64,000 nt of DNA from Albugo candida (GCA_040437565.1 JBDOQK010000001.1:248001-312000); one strand, 5' to 3'. Counted from the first letter of the stretch, positions 22,069 to 35,867 are shown. Notes: generated by a model from the letters alone, not told the origin. Numbers and translations: made by a program.

Positions 22069-24394
22069 ATGCTATGGCCTCGTGAGGAATTTGTGGCTGC
22101 TTACAACCAAATCAAGCATGATAGTATACAACATGGTGGTTGCAGCATTCTCATCCTTGTTGCTATGGACGTAGACGCTCTTTGTGCGAGCGAAATCCTC
22201 ACCCAATTATTCAAAGCCGACTTTATGAGCTTCTCCTTAGTGGCTGTCCACGGATATGACGACATCCAACGCATCGGAAATGGACGTTTTCACGATGAAA
22301 ATGGAAAGGTACGAGAAGATACCGATTTACGGTCAGTTATATTTGTCAATTGTGGCGCAATTGTGAATGTTTCGTCGCTTTTCCAACTTCCAAAAATCGT
22401 AAAATGTTATATTTTGGACAGTCATCGGCCGATACATTTGTCAAATATATACGACACGTCAAAGCAAATTATAGTGTTTGAAGACGGCGGAACAGGCGTC
22501 GAAGCGATTCCCGAAGATGGATCTGACCTCGATATGGACGAATTCGATGATTCCAGCGTTGACGAAAGCGTAGAAGATGGAGAAGAGGTAGAATCAGAAG
22601 ATTTAAAAGCCAAAACGACGGACACAGATATTCAAGGTGGACATGATGCTGATATACTAAATCCGGATACTTTAGAGGAAAAAGTATTGTCCTCCGATAA
22701 AGCAGAGAAGCGTAGACGTCGAGAAGAGATTCTTCAGTACTATCGAGGGTCATATTGTGGAGCCCCAGTTGCTACGATCGCCTTTGAATTAGCTCAGCAG
22801 CTAAATTGCAGCCACAACGATCTCATATGGTACGCCATTTTGGGACTCACAAAACAATTTTTGCTGGAGCAAATCGATATGGACGACTACAATCTCTTGG
22901 TCCATTTCTTCCAGGATGAGATTCTCACAGTGGAATCCAGCTCCACAGAAGCTGGTAGCGAGTTCTCACAAGGTCGGAACTTGGACGGTACCGTCAAGAC
23001 AATGCCTCAGCCTCCCACGCTAGCGTCCAATCCAGCTTATGAGCATGAAAAAATCACATTTGAGGAAGAATACCGCTTCATGTTGTATCGACATTGGTCT
23101 TTATACGATAGCATGTATTATTCTGACTATATCGCGTCCAAATTAGGTCTCTACATGAGCCCTCATCCGCGTTCAAATCTGAGCGGAAATGCGTTCATTC
23201 CAAATGGGTCTATGGGTAACGAATCCGCACTTCATGTGTGGCTAGCTCGGATGGGATTCTCGCTCAAACAAAGTCAACAAATGTACATGTACATGCCTCT
23301 GCAGATGAAGACGCAACTGCGTGAAAAAACACAAGAGTTAGCCCAAGAATTTAAACTTGAAGATCTCTGCTACGGCTCTTTCAAACGCCAGTACGCGTTC
23401 CAATATCATCAAAGTGCAGCTGACGCAGTGTATGGTCTTCAAGCGCTCCTGGAAGCCCCGGCCTCGTGTATACTCCGCAATCTATCTGAGCAAAATAAGC
23501 GTCAAAGTCAAAAGACTTGTTTTGGTGGAGGCGCAAGTTTCCCTCACAGTAATCTGAGCAGTCTGCTCACTTTTGCGAGCAAAGATCACGCGAGTTTGAA
23601 TCCATCGATCGATACGTTTACGGGCACAACGAAACAGGACAGCTGCATCAAGTCTCAAAGTACTGAGAGCACTTTGCAAGAGCGTTCGGTGCCTCCATCG
23701 GAAGCACCTGAAAATGGTTTTTGGCAGCAGAATTTCATCCTAGCACACACAGCACTGTCTTGTAAAAGTGTTTTGTCCAGCAGTTTGATGGAGACGGGCA
23801 TTCATGTCGCGATGGAAATCAAGCAGGCGATTGTTCGTGTGGGACGCTCCATACTGGAACGCAAACTAATTCGTCGTGTAAAGCATTTTCGATACGCCAG
23901 TTTGTCGATTCCAGAGCGTGATCAAGAGCTATTTTGGAATCCAAATATCCTCACACAATTATCGCTATTCCTATTGTCCATGTATCGTGCCAGTGGACGA
24001 TGGCTTCATGACCCGAATTCCACTAAACGACAGCGGACAGCTGAAGACGTCGTCGAAGAAGATCAAGAGCATGAGAGCAACACGGGTATTGGTAAGCAGA
24101 TTGTTCCGCTCGTACTCATCACACAGCATCCTTCTCGTCAGTGCTATCTCGTCGTTGGAGTTACTTGTCCTCCATCGGCCGGACAAGTTTATCGCAAGTA
24201 AGCTTTGCTTTTGATACATGTCCTTTTCTCTGACTTGTATTCTATGTAGTACTCTTGGCACTGCATTCCGGCTAGCCGCTGAAGAAACAGGTGGTCAATT
24301 CCGACAGAATGGATTCACGAGCGCGGTAATGGAGCTGGAAATGCAAGATATATTTACATTTATCGAGCAGTTGCACAATGTCCTCGACGCGTGA
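22069..24394 (+). CDS. Cdc45, replication initiation and CMG helicase factor
   Basis: Exons 22069-24197 and 24250-24394 (52-bp intron) give 757 residues. Matches to Cdc45 run the full length: LILVAMDVDALCASEIL near the start (known proteins VASDVDALCA), VNCGA, DSHRPIHLSNIY, an acidic linker at about 150-210, a basic RRRREEIL stretch, ILGLTKQ, YRHWSLYDSM, LARMGFSLKQ, and FRLAAEETG with VMELEMQDIFTFIEQL at the end. Cdc45 joins MCM2-7 and GINS; its N-terminus has a DHH phosphoesterase fold without activity. The first in-frame ATG is at 22069. An upstream ATG at 22032 reads MFVS, as many Cdc45 starts do, but is in another frame and no GT-AG intron links it. A polar, serine-rich insert at about residues 475-540 makes it longer than animal Cdc45. 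Confidence 0.94.
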
Positions 24395-24942
24395 GATCGA
24401 TACTCGTTTTTTTCCACTTACAAGGCTGCCATTGTGGCCCGCAGAGGTCGACACTGTAATGGCTTTTTTATCGAGCGTTTTAGCTGAATCAGCAGTTCGA
24501 ACGGCGAGGAGGAGCAGCTGGTTGGATACCATGACGAAATCCCACCGCGTGGGTGTCGTATTACTCAGCTCGAAGACGTTTGTGATTCGCACACATTGAG
24601 AAAATAGTAGCGCGATCGCGAGCTTTTATTCTTAGGCGTTTGTATGCTTATAAACAGAATTGATGGCTTATACTTTACCATAGAGCCCAATGTATTGTTT
24701 GACTGTGTATCGATAGCGATTAAAGACTCGTAATTGCGCCTAAAGTAAGCGTATATGTGGCTGTAGGAGGGAGCTGATTCCGCATATTGTCAGCAAGAAT
24801 AGTGAATACGCAATTGTGTAGGACAACTGCTTTATCACGAGCCTGTACCGATCGAACGAGCACGAGGCAATTGACACCATCAGTGTCGTATCGCCTTGAT
24901 TATTGTGAGCACACAAAAGCCTTAATCATAATAGAAATTCGA
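24395..24942. other. Intergenic stretch between Cdc45 and the PPR gene
   Basis: 548 bp. Open frames exist on both strands just after the Cdc45 stop (plus 24378-24599, minus 24272-24592), but each overlaps the Cdc45 end or the other strand and has no recognisable motif. The promoter of the PPR gene must lie in the right half. Confidence 0.4.
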
Positions 24943-26546
24943 ATGCGATGTGTATTGCATCCAAAGCGCGTGCACAGCGCGATAACTCACTGTATCGATC
25001 GTACACACTGTCACGTTATCTATAAGCCGAATTCCTCTCTTTCTATCAGACTCAAAGACGCGTATCGATACGCTTCAAACACGAAAGAACTCAAACCAAT
25101 TATTGATAATGCACTCGATACCTCGCGCGTTCCTCAAACGTGGAAAATTATCAAACCAAATCGACAAAATGTCTCCAAAAAGCTATGGATTCTCAACAGC
25201 CAATTGGCAGCTCATCACAAAAACGGTCGAGTCAACGAAGCAATCGCGCGATTAGAAACGATGATCACAAAACACAAGTCGTACGACATGTCGAGTTTTC
25301 AAATTGTTCTATCACTGTGTAGTCAGCAACGGGATTACATCTCGGCTCTTACGGTCCACCAAAGGATGCATGAGCTCCATATACTACCGTCCTCGGCGCA
25401 GATATACTCGTACTTGATTAACAGCTGCATACAGCCCAATAGTAAGCAAAAAAGCATTGAAATAAACCCGCAATCCGATAAATTTGTGATGCAGGCGGAA
25501 AACTATTGGCAAGAAATGCTCGATCAAAATATCACTCCGACGCCTTTCGTCCTCAGATACTTACTTAAAGTATACAAGAGATACCCCGGTTATGCTACAA
25601 AGGCCTTGGAATTATTTCAGAGCTATTTTCTCGGGAAAGATGCTACTTTTCAAGCCAACTCGATAAACACTGCAATCATCATTGCGATTCTCTGTCGTGA
25701 ACCTCACGGTCGATATGGAACGGAAGCATTTAAAATTCTTCAAAATTATGCTCAGTATGCGTCAGAGAATCAAAAAGTGGGTAGAAAATATGATTCACTG
25801 GAGATTCAGACATACAATTACGTTTTAGACGCACTTCAGCGAGAATCGCAATGGTATCTCTTCCAAAATGTACTACAAATAAAAGCACAATTCGGTGCTC
25901 AAAATGATAAACGAACGGCGCAGCTATTGGAAAAGTATTATCAAAAAGACCCAACGTCTCTGCACGTTCCGCTTCGAAATTCGGAGAGTGTAAATTATCA
26001 GAAAAAACTGAAGGATTGGACCGCCGAATTGGAAAATATTGCTCAAGCCGATATAAAAGCACCATCCACGGTCAATGTACCCACACAAAGAGATTGGCAT
26101 TTTCTCTGCTCTCGTCAGCCAGCCATTCTTGTTCCAAAACTCGCTCATTATTTTATTCTTTTTCAAGCATATTGCCAGCGTCCTGATTGTCACTTGGCTC
26201 TGGGCGCTATGAAATGGAATACACAGAGTATGAATTCTCTTTTGTACGCTCATGCACGCCATGGAATGCTCGAAAAATCATTTCAACTCTTGGAGAAAAT
26301 GTGTCAATTGCAACAAGCAAATGAACAAAGCTTTGAGACTGTGCTTGCACTCTGCAGCCGTCGACAGGATTTGAAAACCGCTCGCAAAGTTTTCTCGCTT
26401 TTGGATGCGTCTTGTCCACCTATCGAGCCAACAATTCGCTGCTTTAACGCTCTTTTGCATTGTCATACAGCGTCACCAAAAAGTGTTGGAAATCGACTCG
26501 AAAATGCGTTAGAGATATTTTACCGCGTCGGCAATCGAGCCAATGT
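24943..26546 (+). CDS. Pentatricopeptide repeat (PPR) protein, 5' part up to the gap
   Basis: This is the true start of the PPR gene. The first ATG, at 24943, opens a basic leader (MRCVLHPKRV, then HCIDRTHCHVIYKP) that resembles a mitochondrial presequence. The frame runs 534 codons to the gap at 26547 and continues without change in the overlapping contig from 28223 onward. Read across the overlap, the intronless gene encodes 1063 residues. Upstream codons are open back to 24787 but contain no ATG. Confidence 0.85.
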
Positions 26547-26646
26547 NNNNNNNNNNNNNNNNNNNNNNNNNNNNNNNNNNNNNNNNNNNNNNNNNNNNNN
26601 NNNNNNNNNNNNNNNNNNNNNNNNNNNNNNNNNNNNNNNNNNNNNN
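26547..26646. other. Assembly gap 6 (100 N) with 1576-bp false duplication
   Basis: Exactly 100 N. 24971-26546 equals 26647-28222. The reading frame of the PPR gene is kept when the two are merged. Confidence 0.95.
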
Positions 26647-29600
26647 TGCACAGCGCGATAACTCACTGTATCGATCGTACACACTGTCACGTTATCTATA
26701 AGCCGAATTCCTCTCTTTCTATCAGACTCAAAGACGCGTATCGATACGCTTCAAACACGAAAGAACTCAAACCAATTATTGATAATGCACTCGATACCTC
26801 GCGCGTTCCTCAAACGTGGAAAATTATCAAACCAAATCGACAAAATGTCTCCAAAAAGCTATGGATTCTCAACAGCCAATTGGCAGCTCATCACAAAAAC
26901 GGTCGAGTCAACGAAGCAATCGCGCGATTAGAAACGATGATCACAAAACACAAGTCGTACGACATGTCGAGTTTTCAAATTGTTCTATCACTGTGTAGTC
27001 AGCAACGGGATTACATCTCGGCTCTTACGGTCCACCAAAGGATGCATGAGCTCCATATACTACCGTCCTCGGCGCAGATATACTCGTACTTGATTAACAG
27101 CTGCATACAGCCCAATAGTAAGCAAAAAAGCATTGAAATAAACCCGCAATCCGATAAATTTGTGATGCAGGCGGAAAACTATTGGCAAGAAATGCTCGAT
27201 CAAAATATCACTCCGACGCCTTTCGTCCTCAGATACTTACTTAAAGTATACAAGAGATACCCCGGTTATGCTACAAAGGCCTTGGAATTATTTCAGAGCT
27301 ATTTTCTCGGGAAAGATGCTACTTTTCAAGCCAACTCGATAAACACTGCAATCATCATTGCGATTCTCTGTCGTGAACCTCACGGTCGATATGGAACGGA
27401 AGCATTTAAAATTCTTCAAAATTATGCTCAGTATGCGTCAGAGAATCAAAAAGTGGGTAGAAAATATGATTCACTGGAGATTCAGACATACAATTACGTT
27501 TTAGACGCACTTCAGCGAGAATCGCAATGGTATCTCTTCCAAAATGTACTACAAATAAAAGCACAATTCGGTGCTCAAAATGATAAACGAACGGCGCAGC
27601 TATTGGAAAAGTATTATCAAAAAGACCCAACGTCTCTGCACGTTCCGCTTCGAAATTCGGAGAGTGTAAATTATCAGAAAAAACTGAAGGATTGGACCGC
27701 CGAATTGGAAAATATTGCTCAAGCCGATATAAAAGCACCATCCACGGTCAATGTACCCACACAAAGAGATTGGCATTTTCTCTGCTCTCGTCAGCCAGCC
27801 ATTCTTGTTCCAAAACTCGCTCATTATTTTATTCTTTTTCAAGCATATTGCCAGCGTCCTGATTGTCACTTGGCTCTGGGCGCTATGAAATGGAATACAC
27901 AGAGTATGAATTCTCTTTTGTACGCTCATGCACGCCATGGAATGCTCGAAAAATCATTTCAACTCTTGGAGAAAATGTGTCAATTGCAACAAGCAAATGA
28001 ACAAAGCTTTGAGACTGTGCTTGCACTCTGCAGCCGTCGACAGGATTTGAAAACCGCTCGCAAAGTTTTCTCGCTTTTGGATGCGTCTTGTCCACCTATC
28101 GAGCCAACAATTCGCTGCTTTAACGCTCTTTTGCATTGTCATACAGCGTCACCAAAAAGTGTTGGAAATCGACTCGAAAATGCGTTAGAGATATTTTACC
28201 GCGTCGGCAATCGAGCCAATGTCGTGACGCTCAACACAATGCTCAAAGTCTTCCAAACAAACACTCCGATTGCGTACAATGAAAGTTCCTTTGTTACACG
28301 CGGTATCCAAGCCCTCGAATTCTACCGTCTTTTTTCCAGGATCTCTCCTTCGGTGACTCTCGAAGCTCGGACACATTTTGCACTTTTTCGCTGTTTTGTA
28401 CCTCCTACAGAGCGGATCGACACGTCCGAAGTGGATCCTGCCAGCTTGGCCATACTCAAGGAATACATGCTCAAGACGCTGTCGGAGCTTCCCATTTGTG
28501 ACTTGACATCTGGTACTTTCCACACCGCTCTTGATTTCTCGCAGCGCGTTGGCGATGTGGATTTCGCATTCAGCATATTCGACATTTTCCAGGCTCGTCG
28601 TGAAGGAGCCCTACAGCCAAATGAGACCACTCTGACGTTGTTATTGTCAGTGTGTCGAAAAGCCCAGCAACCCGATTTAGGCCTTAATCTTCTCCATCAT
28701 TTACTCGATGGAACAATCACACACGATGGAGCTCTGACAATCGCGGTGTGGAATACGGCGATTCACATGTGTGGGGAACTTGTTCGAACAGATGATGCGA
28801 TCGCCTTATGGGAAGCTGTGCTCAATTTTGGCGTGTTACGGCCGAACGCGCACACTTTTGAGCATACTATCCAGGCCTGTGCGCAAGTAAAGTGGACGAC
28901 CAAGGCGATTGAAATCGCGCACAAGATGAACGAGCGGATGGGCTACACGAGTGCGACGGCCTGGCGACATGTACTGCTGAGTTGTGTGCGATCCGGTGAT
29001 TTGAAAACAGCGCTTTTTGTGTTCGAAAAGACAAAGAAAGATCGAAAATCATATCATTTAGTGTTTCAAGCCGCCATCGAAGCATTACGTTTGGGCAATC
29101 ACGACGTATTCTGGATCAAAAGCACTGTTGAGGCGCTGTATGAGGAGATGGAATCAAAGGTGACGCCCGCGACACTGATTCTAATGTGTCGGGTTTACCA
29201 AGTAGCCAAATACCCTCAATCAGTCATTCAGGTGGTCAAGCGATTCCAATCCGGTGGTCGTTCCATTGACGAGTGGACAAGTATCGCGTATCTGCGCGCA
29301 TGTGCGGCCTCGGACAACCTGGAAGGAGTAGAACAAATGCTCTCAATTCCGGATCAGTCGCATTCTTGTGCGGTACTGCTTGAGATATTCGACACGCTGC
29401 GCCATTTACACGCTTGGGATGTCGCCATGAACTTGTTCCGGAAACTGTCGACTGAAAAACGCTGTGTGTTCCCGGATATTGATAGTGAGACATCTTTGCG
29501 TTTACTGGAAAAGGTGCTGACAATGTGCAACGAATATGAACAGTTTGCGATTGTGACGGCGATGTTTCAGGCAATTCGGCACAGTTTGAAGCATTATGGT

Positions 29601-29810
29601 GCGATTCTCACACAAGAACGGTATTTTGTCGATAGACTCAGTGCAGAAGCGTACATTGAAGCCATTCTCGCTGCTGAAGCTGCTGAGAATTGGGTCGATG
29701 CAACAACGCTATTTTTGGAAATGCAGCAATGCTACCCGGAGATTCTTACCTCCAAACTGTGTGAGAAGATAGCACTTGGACGATATCAAAGTCGAAATGA
29801 CTCAATTTGA
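26647..29810 (+). CDS. Pentatricopeptide repeat (PPR) protein, overlapping copy with the 3' end
   Basis: Bases 26647-28222 repeat the first contig; 28223-29810 carry the unique C-terminal part and the TGA. The protein is built of degenerate 35-residue helix pairs, such as NSLLYAHARHGMLEKSFQLL, TIRCFNALLHCH, TLTLLLSVCRKAQQPDLGLN and WNTAIHMCGELVRTDDAIAL, so most of the 1063 residues form a PPR superhelix. PPR proteins bind organellar RNA in a sequence-specific way and act in processing, stability or translation. With the basic leader, a mitochondrial location is likely. No SMR, DYW or endonuclease domain is visible at the C-terminus. The whole gene lacks introns, unlike most neighbours. Confidence 0.85.
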
Positions 29811-30611
29811 TTGTTTTGGAATCCGATCGTAAGAATTGGCTGATTATAGCATATATTATACTATAGCTTCTTGGTATCGACGATCGACGCTCTTTTTTAT
29901 ATAAGAAGAGCGTTGATGCCGATAATAGCAGTACGGTACAAGTCGGATACAACTATACGGACGACTGAGGCGGTACTCGTCATTTGTATCAGTGCCAGAG
30001 GGTGATTTCGCATCGATCGATTACATATCCAGTGGACAATGCGTATACACATGTTCGCGTCAAATTTACGGAAGCTTTTCACCTCTTTTCGTAATCCTAC
30101 AACCCGATGAATGAGTGCAGCTGACTCGTTCTGCCTCAGAAGCGATGGCTCTGAGATTATAACGATGCTATGCCGCTTGCGACAGTCTGCATCGTTTCGC
30201 TCTTCACTGTGTTTCCGCTCAGACCCCATCATTCAGAATATTATATAGAGATTGACTTGTATACAATTCCACTCGATTGCTCTTGTCTGCTTTTGGTTTG
30301 CGGTCATGCAAATCGCGAATTATGCATTTTTGCATAAATTCCAAGAGCTGTTGACGATCGATAAGATTGCCGAAATTTCTAATGAAAGCATCAACTATTG
30401 GATTATTACCCTCGNNNNNNNNNNNNNNNNNNNNNNNNNNNNNNNNNNNNNNNNNNNNNNNNNNNNNNNNNNNNNNNNNNNNNNNNNNNNNNNNNNNNNN
30501 NNNNNNNNNNNNNNTTACCCTCGTAGCCGCTTGCGTTTTCGCGCTTCGATTTTGAAAATTCAAAGCGGCTTCCACTCAAACGAGCCTAAAAAGCTTCTGT
30601 CGTATCAAGCA
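29811..30611. other. Intergenic region upstream of kinesin-5, containing a gap
   Basis: About 800 bp including 100 N. Two minus-strand frames (29897-30232 and 30219-30575) look moderately protein-like, the second with a helical stretch RNFGNLIDRQQLLEFMQKC, but I could not join them into a convincing gene, and the second runs through the gap. The kinesin promoter must lie here. Confidence 0.4.
30415..30514. other. Assembly gap 7 (100 N), 9-bp overlap
   Basis: Exactly 100 N. The nine bases ttaccctcg end one contig and begin the next, so the gap may be empty, but nine bases is weak evidence. Confidence 0.8.
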
Positions 30612-33600
30612 ATGCCATCAGACGATACGGAAATGCAACAAGAGACCAATGTGCAAGTCGCTGTACGCTGTCGCCCTCTGAATGAACGGGAGAAACAGCA
30701 TAAGCGTACAGCAATTGTTCAATGCAAAACAAACACAAACGAGGTCGCAGTTTTGAAGCGAAAAACGTACTCATTCGACCATGTTTTCGGTCAGTATTCG
30801 ACACAGAAAGATATTTTCAAAACAAGCGTGAAAGGTGCTGTGGATGAAGCTCTGGCCGGCTACAACTGCACTGTTTTCGCGTACGGACAAACAGGCACGG
30901 GCAAGACGTACACAATGCTGGGAGCACTGGAGCCTGATCACGAACATGCAGGAATCATTCCCCGATGCATCCGATATATTTTCGATACATTACAATCGTC
31001 TCAGCAAGAATACAGTGTCAAAATCTCCTTCTTGCAGCTGTACAATGAAGAATGCAAAGACTTATTGGCCGCTGATGGAGGCAAAAAATTACGTTTAATG
31101 GATGATGTGCGTCGAGGTGGAATTTACTGTCAGAACTTACTCGAAGTTACAACCACGACGGCCTCACATGTTTTTCAATTACTTGAAGCCGGTGTGAAGA
31201 ATCGAATTACCTCAGAAACGTTGATGAATGAAAATTCCAGTCGATCACACAGCATTTTTACTGTTCGCATTCACAGTAAGGAGCATAATCCTGCAGGAGA
31301 AGATCTTCTCAAGGTAGGTGAAACCATGCAGTTTGATCCTTTCATCGCATCTAAGTGTCAATTGCTTAGATTGGTCAACTCAATCTCGTGGATTTGGCCG
31401 GATCAGAGTGCGTTGGTCGTTCAGGAGCTCGTAATGCGCGTGCCCGAGAAGCTGGAAACATCAATCAGAGTCTCCTGACGCTTGGCAGAGTAATTACCGC
31501 TTTGGTAGATAATCATCCTCACATTCCGTATCGAGATAGTAAGCTGACGCGATTACTGCAAGAATCACTTGGTGGTCGAGCTAAAACAACCATTATCGCG
31601 ACTCTGTCTCCGGGTGTCGAAAGTATGGATGAGACACTCAGTACGCTCGAATACGCTCATCGTGCTCGAAGTATCCGTAACAAACCCGAAGTGAATCAAA
31701 AAATGACCAAACACGCACTTTTGAAGGAGTATGGCAGTGAGATTGAATCGCTACGTAATGCTCTTGAGGCTGCACGTCAAAAGGACGGCATATATCTTCC
31801 TCCGGCCCAATATGACGAAATGCAGCAACGGCTGGCTGGTCAGGCCGCTCAAGTATTGGAGCTTGAGGATCAATTGGATGTGCGTAGTAAAACCTGTAAG
31901 GAATTGGAAGACCTGATTGACGATCAACGACAACAACTGGAGCAAGCCAAGAATACCCAACGCGAACTGGAAGGTGATATTGAGAAAAAAATGGGGCAGA
32001 TCTCGGAGCTTGAATTGCTGCGCGATGCATTACGGAAAAATCTCCGGATGTCCAATGAACGTGTCCATGCGTACGAACACCATGAAGCAATTTTGCTTGC
32101 GAATGGAAAGAAAGCTACGGAGCTGTTTGATGAGCGAAATAAGGCGATGGATCAACTTCTGCATGCGAATAAACGTAAAGAACGTGTTGAGAAATTGAAT
32201 TCGGAGTTGGTGGACGGATACACCGACAAAACTCTCTGTGAACTTTCCAACTTTGACACAAGCTTGATGGAACAAGAGCACACACATGCACGAATGGTCG
32301 AGGAATTTGGATCGTTGATGAAGAGAATGGAACTTGCACATGCTGATAAGCTGGTCGAGTTGAGAAAACAAGTCGAAGAACTCGAGTTTGGCTTGGATGA
32401 AGCTAACAAATTGGCTCAATCACAACATCAGAGCGCCCGGGCACTAGCGAGTGAGAATCAGGAGCGTAATGAGAGGCTGAGTAGGGAGAAGCTTGATAGT
32501 ACGATGCTGGCTCTTCATGTGATCGTAGAATCTGTAAAATCGCATTCGCAAACGTCGATGGAAGCATTGGCTGCAGCACAAAAACGACTGATGCATTGGA
32601 CCGAAAAATCCAGCGGGAGATTACGTACTGGCCAACAAAAGCTACAAACGTTTGTGCATGACGAAAAAGAGAGCTTGAATATGCTGATACGCGATCTTAA
32701 GTCGTTGACGGAACAAGAGCGTGGCAAGATCGCTGACCGTAGTAATGGCCTATCCGACCTGATCCAGCAGCATCGAGATGAAACGCGTGGTCAAGTTGAA
32801 GCTATCAAGGAGCAAATGTTACGACTGGTAAATGATTTGATGGCAACCCAGCAGGGACATAGCGAACGACAAGTCGAATTGATCCGAACACATTCGACAG
32901 AGCATTCGAAAGCTCTTCTCCAGGTTGAAAGTGAAGCATCCAAGGGTGTCGGGAACGCGATACAACAAATGGAAGTGTTTACTGATCAGAGTAAACAATC
33001 TGAAGAAGAGATGGAGGCTGAAGTACAGAAAGCATCCTCTCTGTTGCATGAATCCATTTCGAATGAGACTCAATCAATGGCTGAAAACTCCAAAAAGCAG
33101 CGTGAGAAGCTTGATGAAATCAAGGCACATGAGAGAGCTTCCGTCCAGGAACGAGAAGCTACAGACACTGCTCAACTCAAAAAGTGGCATGAGAGCTTCA
33201 ACGCGTGTGAATCGGAGCACAACGCTCTGACTGCTACGGAGAAGAAAAAGTGTGAGGATCTGAATGTAAATCTGACCGTGTTGGAGAAAGAATTTGTCCA
33301 AAGTGTCGCAAGCACCGCCAAAGTTCACGCGAATTCCCGCAGTTTGACTTGTTCGATTCTTTCCCACGGACGCCAAACTGCTCAAAACCAGTGTGCCGAA
33401 GTCAAATCATTCGTCCAAAGTCGAACGGTGTGTGAGAGTGCAATTTCCAGCCATTTAGCCATTTCAGTGACTTATACTTCTCAATGATATTTGTATAGGT
33501 GGATGAGCCGAATGGGACGACGCCGACCAAGCGTATACCAGTAGACTTTCCAGCATTTGAACAGCTTGTAGTGACAGGACTTGACAACTCAGCAAGCGAA

Positions 33601-33951
33601 TCGCTTGCAGCTGGGATCCCAAATGAGACTCGTTTGAACGATTCCAATCTCTCTCAGGAGGCTCCAATGACAAACAAAGAGAACATTGATTCCGCAAATA
33701 CGCCAAGGGAAATTGATACTGAGTCAACTTCATCGGTTGTCTCGCAGGAGAAAGCTGAAAGAGAGCCTCACAAAACCACAAAACGGAAATCGAGCGACAC
33801 CGAGACCGGGAAAGAAACAAGTCTGCTTGTTGCGCCACAAAAGTATAACAAAGCAACCAGATCTAGCAAAGCACGGAGCCTCCTTGCACATCGGAAGCGA
33901 GCTCGCCTGGCTGTGACAGAGTCATCTTCCGGACGTTCCAAGGCTCAATAG
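30612..33951 (+). CDS. Kinesin-5 (BimC/Eg5 class) spindle motor
   Basis: Exons 30612-31313, 31370-33427 and 33499-33951 (introns 56 and 71 bp) encode 1070 residues. The motor domain is N-terminal: [16 protein letters not shown]-loop GQTGTGKT at 92-99, switch I NENSSRSH at 206-213, switch II DLAGSE at 242-247, and [15 protein letters not shown]. Long coiled coil follows (about 370-880). The third exon opens with [14 protein letters not shown] (926-939), the BimC box, whose threonine is a CDK1 site in the family. Kinesin-5 motors are bipolar tetramers that slide spindle microtubules apart. The basic C-terminus ([14 protein letters not shown]) could be a nuclear signal. The last intron restores the BimC box. 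The gene is convergent with the MAPK-like kinase. Its 3' part is repeated falsely at 35968-36803. Confidence 0.95.
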
Positions 33952-34127
33952 CGCCCCAAAAGCACATTGCTGCGTCTGAATTTGTAATAAAAGCCATTTT
34001 TGACAGTACAATACGCGACATGTACCGCCTTGGATAACTTACGCATCGGAAAGATTCATCATCGGCATTTTCCATAGTCAGTCCTTAACATCCGATATAC
34101 ACTCTATTTTGTTTCATTTCGGGTTCT

Positions 34128-35867
34128 TTATGTAATTCTATGATTGTATTGAGCAAAAGTTTGAATTTGGCGTCGTATGCGATCTACAGAAAGAGGTGAG
34201 CCATTCATGTATTTTGGCCTTTACGAAGCCAATCTCACCTTCGAGGTCTTCTTTCGTCGAATGCATATTTTCGAATTCCATGTTGAATGGGATTTTGGCG
34301 GTAGTCTATTTTCCCCAAGTGAGATTCAATGTACGATTCACAAAGGTTGGATGATAAGGCACTGACCTCAGCCTGAACTCGTCGGACAGACTGTAGAAAT
34401 GGATGGTTCAAAGCATCTGCGACACGTATCCTTGCATCGGGATTAAATAATAACATCTTTTGAAGTAAGTCCAAAGCTTCGGTAGGAGCCCCTGGATACA
34501 TTTCTTTGAGATCTCGCGGAGCTTTTTTTGGCAGCTGTTGTAAATACTCTCTCACTTCTGATGCATTTTCTATGTCAGTATCGTTGGGAGTACCGATCAC
34601 ACTGAAGATGACATTCAGTTGGTCCAACTTGTCCGAGTATGTTGTCGGGCGATCCGCACTGAGAGGGAAGCATGATCGACCCGGGAATAAAGGAGCTCGG
34701 TCTTGATAACGAGGGCAGCTCTCAGCTTGCATACTCAATAATTCTGCGAATATACACCCAACGCTCCATACATCGACTGCAAAGCTGTAATCTTGCAATA
34801 AAATAAGCTCAGGAGCCCTATACCATCGAGTCACGACGTGTTTGGTGAGTTGCCGGCGAACTGTTGGAGTATGCTGATGAGAGTATGCCGATGTTTCTGA
34901 TAACGGAATCGAAGATCGATTTGGAAGAAAATCACTCAGAGGGTAAAGATGTTTGCTCCGTTCTTCGCGAGTGCCTGTGACATCGACTACTCGGGCCAAT
35001 CCAAAATCACAAATCTGTAGTTCATACAACCACATCATTATCGCAAGGCACACTCAAGGATCGCAACTTTCGGTACCATTAACGTGCAATCTTCATTCAA
35101 AAGGATGTTGGCCGGTTTCAAGTCTCTATGAATTACGTTTGCTGAGTGTATATAGTTCAAGCCACAAAGTAGCTGGTAGAGGAAGACTTGTATATGCTTT
35201 ATTGTGAGGTACTGCGGACTCATAATAAGCTTTTGCAAATCGGTATCAAGAAACTCGAACACCAGATACAGATGATTGCCAAACATTTTGGAAACTGGAG
35301 GAAACACATCCAGCAGTCTGATCACCTGACCATGGCTGCACCAGTCAAATAGAAACTATGATTAAAACGAATCGGAGGGAAAAACGTAAAAGGCTCAGAT
35401 AACGTACTGTAAATGTTGAACGATATGGATCTCTCGATATATCCGCTTACAATCAAGACTCTGTCGAAAAACATCGATGACCTTCTTGATCGCAACTTTT
35501 TTGCCGCGGATGTTGTCGTACGCCTCGACCACTTGACCGTACGAGCCTTTACCCAATAAACGCACCAGACGGTATGAAGACGGTAGACTCCAATTACGAA
35601 ACTGCTCTGACAATAATGGAGAGATCCCAGGTGCCGATGGTGGTGCATTTTCTCTGAATTGAGTCCCATTTTTTGCAGGTGAGCTTACACGCTCATTATG
35701 TCCATCTAAAAAAGTCTCGTCCACCGCAGTCCGCTGACTTGCAACTGGCGTAGTCATACCAGAAACTTCCGGTACATCTGTTGACTCCACATCCATCAGT
35801 GTACTATTCAAGTCCGAAATCGTTTCTGAACTTATCGGAGTCGGAGGCATTTCATTTTGTGAGACAT
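34128..35867 (-). CDS. False partial copy of the MAPK-like kinase gene
   Basis: Identical to the 3' part of the complete gene at 36980-38930, shifted by 2852 bp. It lacks the first about 70 codons because the contig ends at the gap at 35868. It should be collapsed with the complete copy. Confidence 0.93.

Noticed and set aside
24272-24599. Small genes on either strand just after Cdc45
   Set aside because: The two frames overlap each other and the Cdc45 last exon, and neither has a recognised motif or a supported splice structure.
30219-30575. Minus-strand gene upstream of kinesin-5
   Set aside because: The frame passes through the N run. Merging the 9-bp overlap changes the frame, and I found no start or exons that fit.
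30612-33487. Reading straight through the kinesin-5 introns
   Set aside because: Read-through ends the protein early at both introns. Splicing restores the switch II region and the BimC box.
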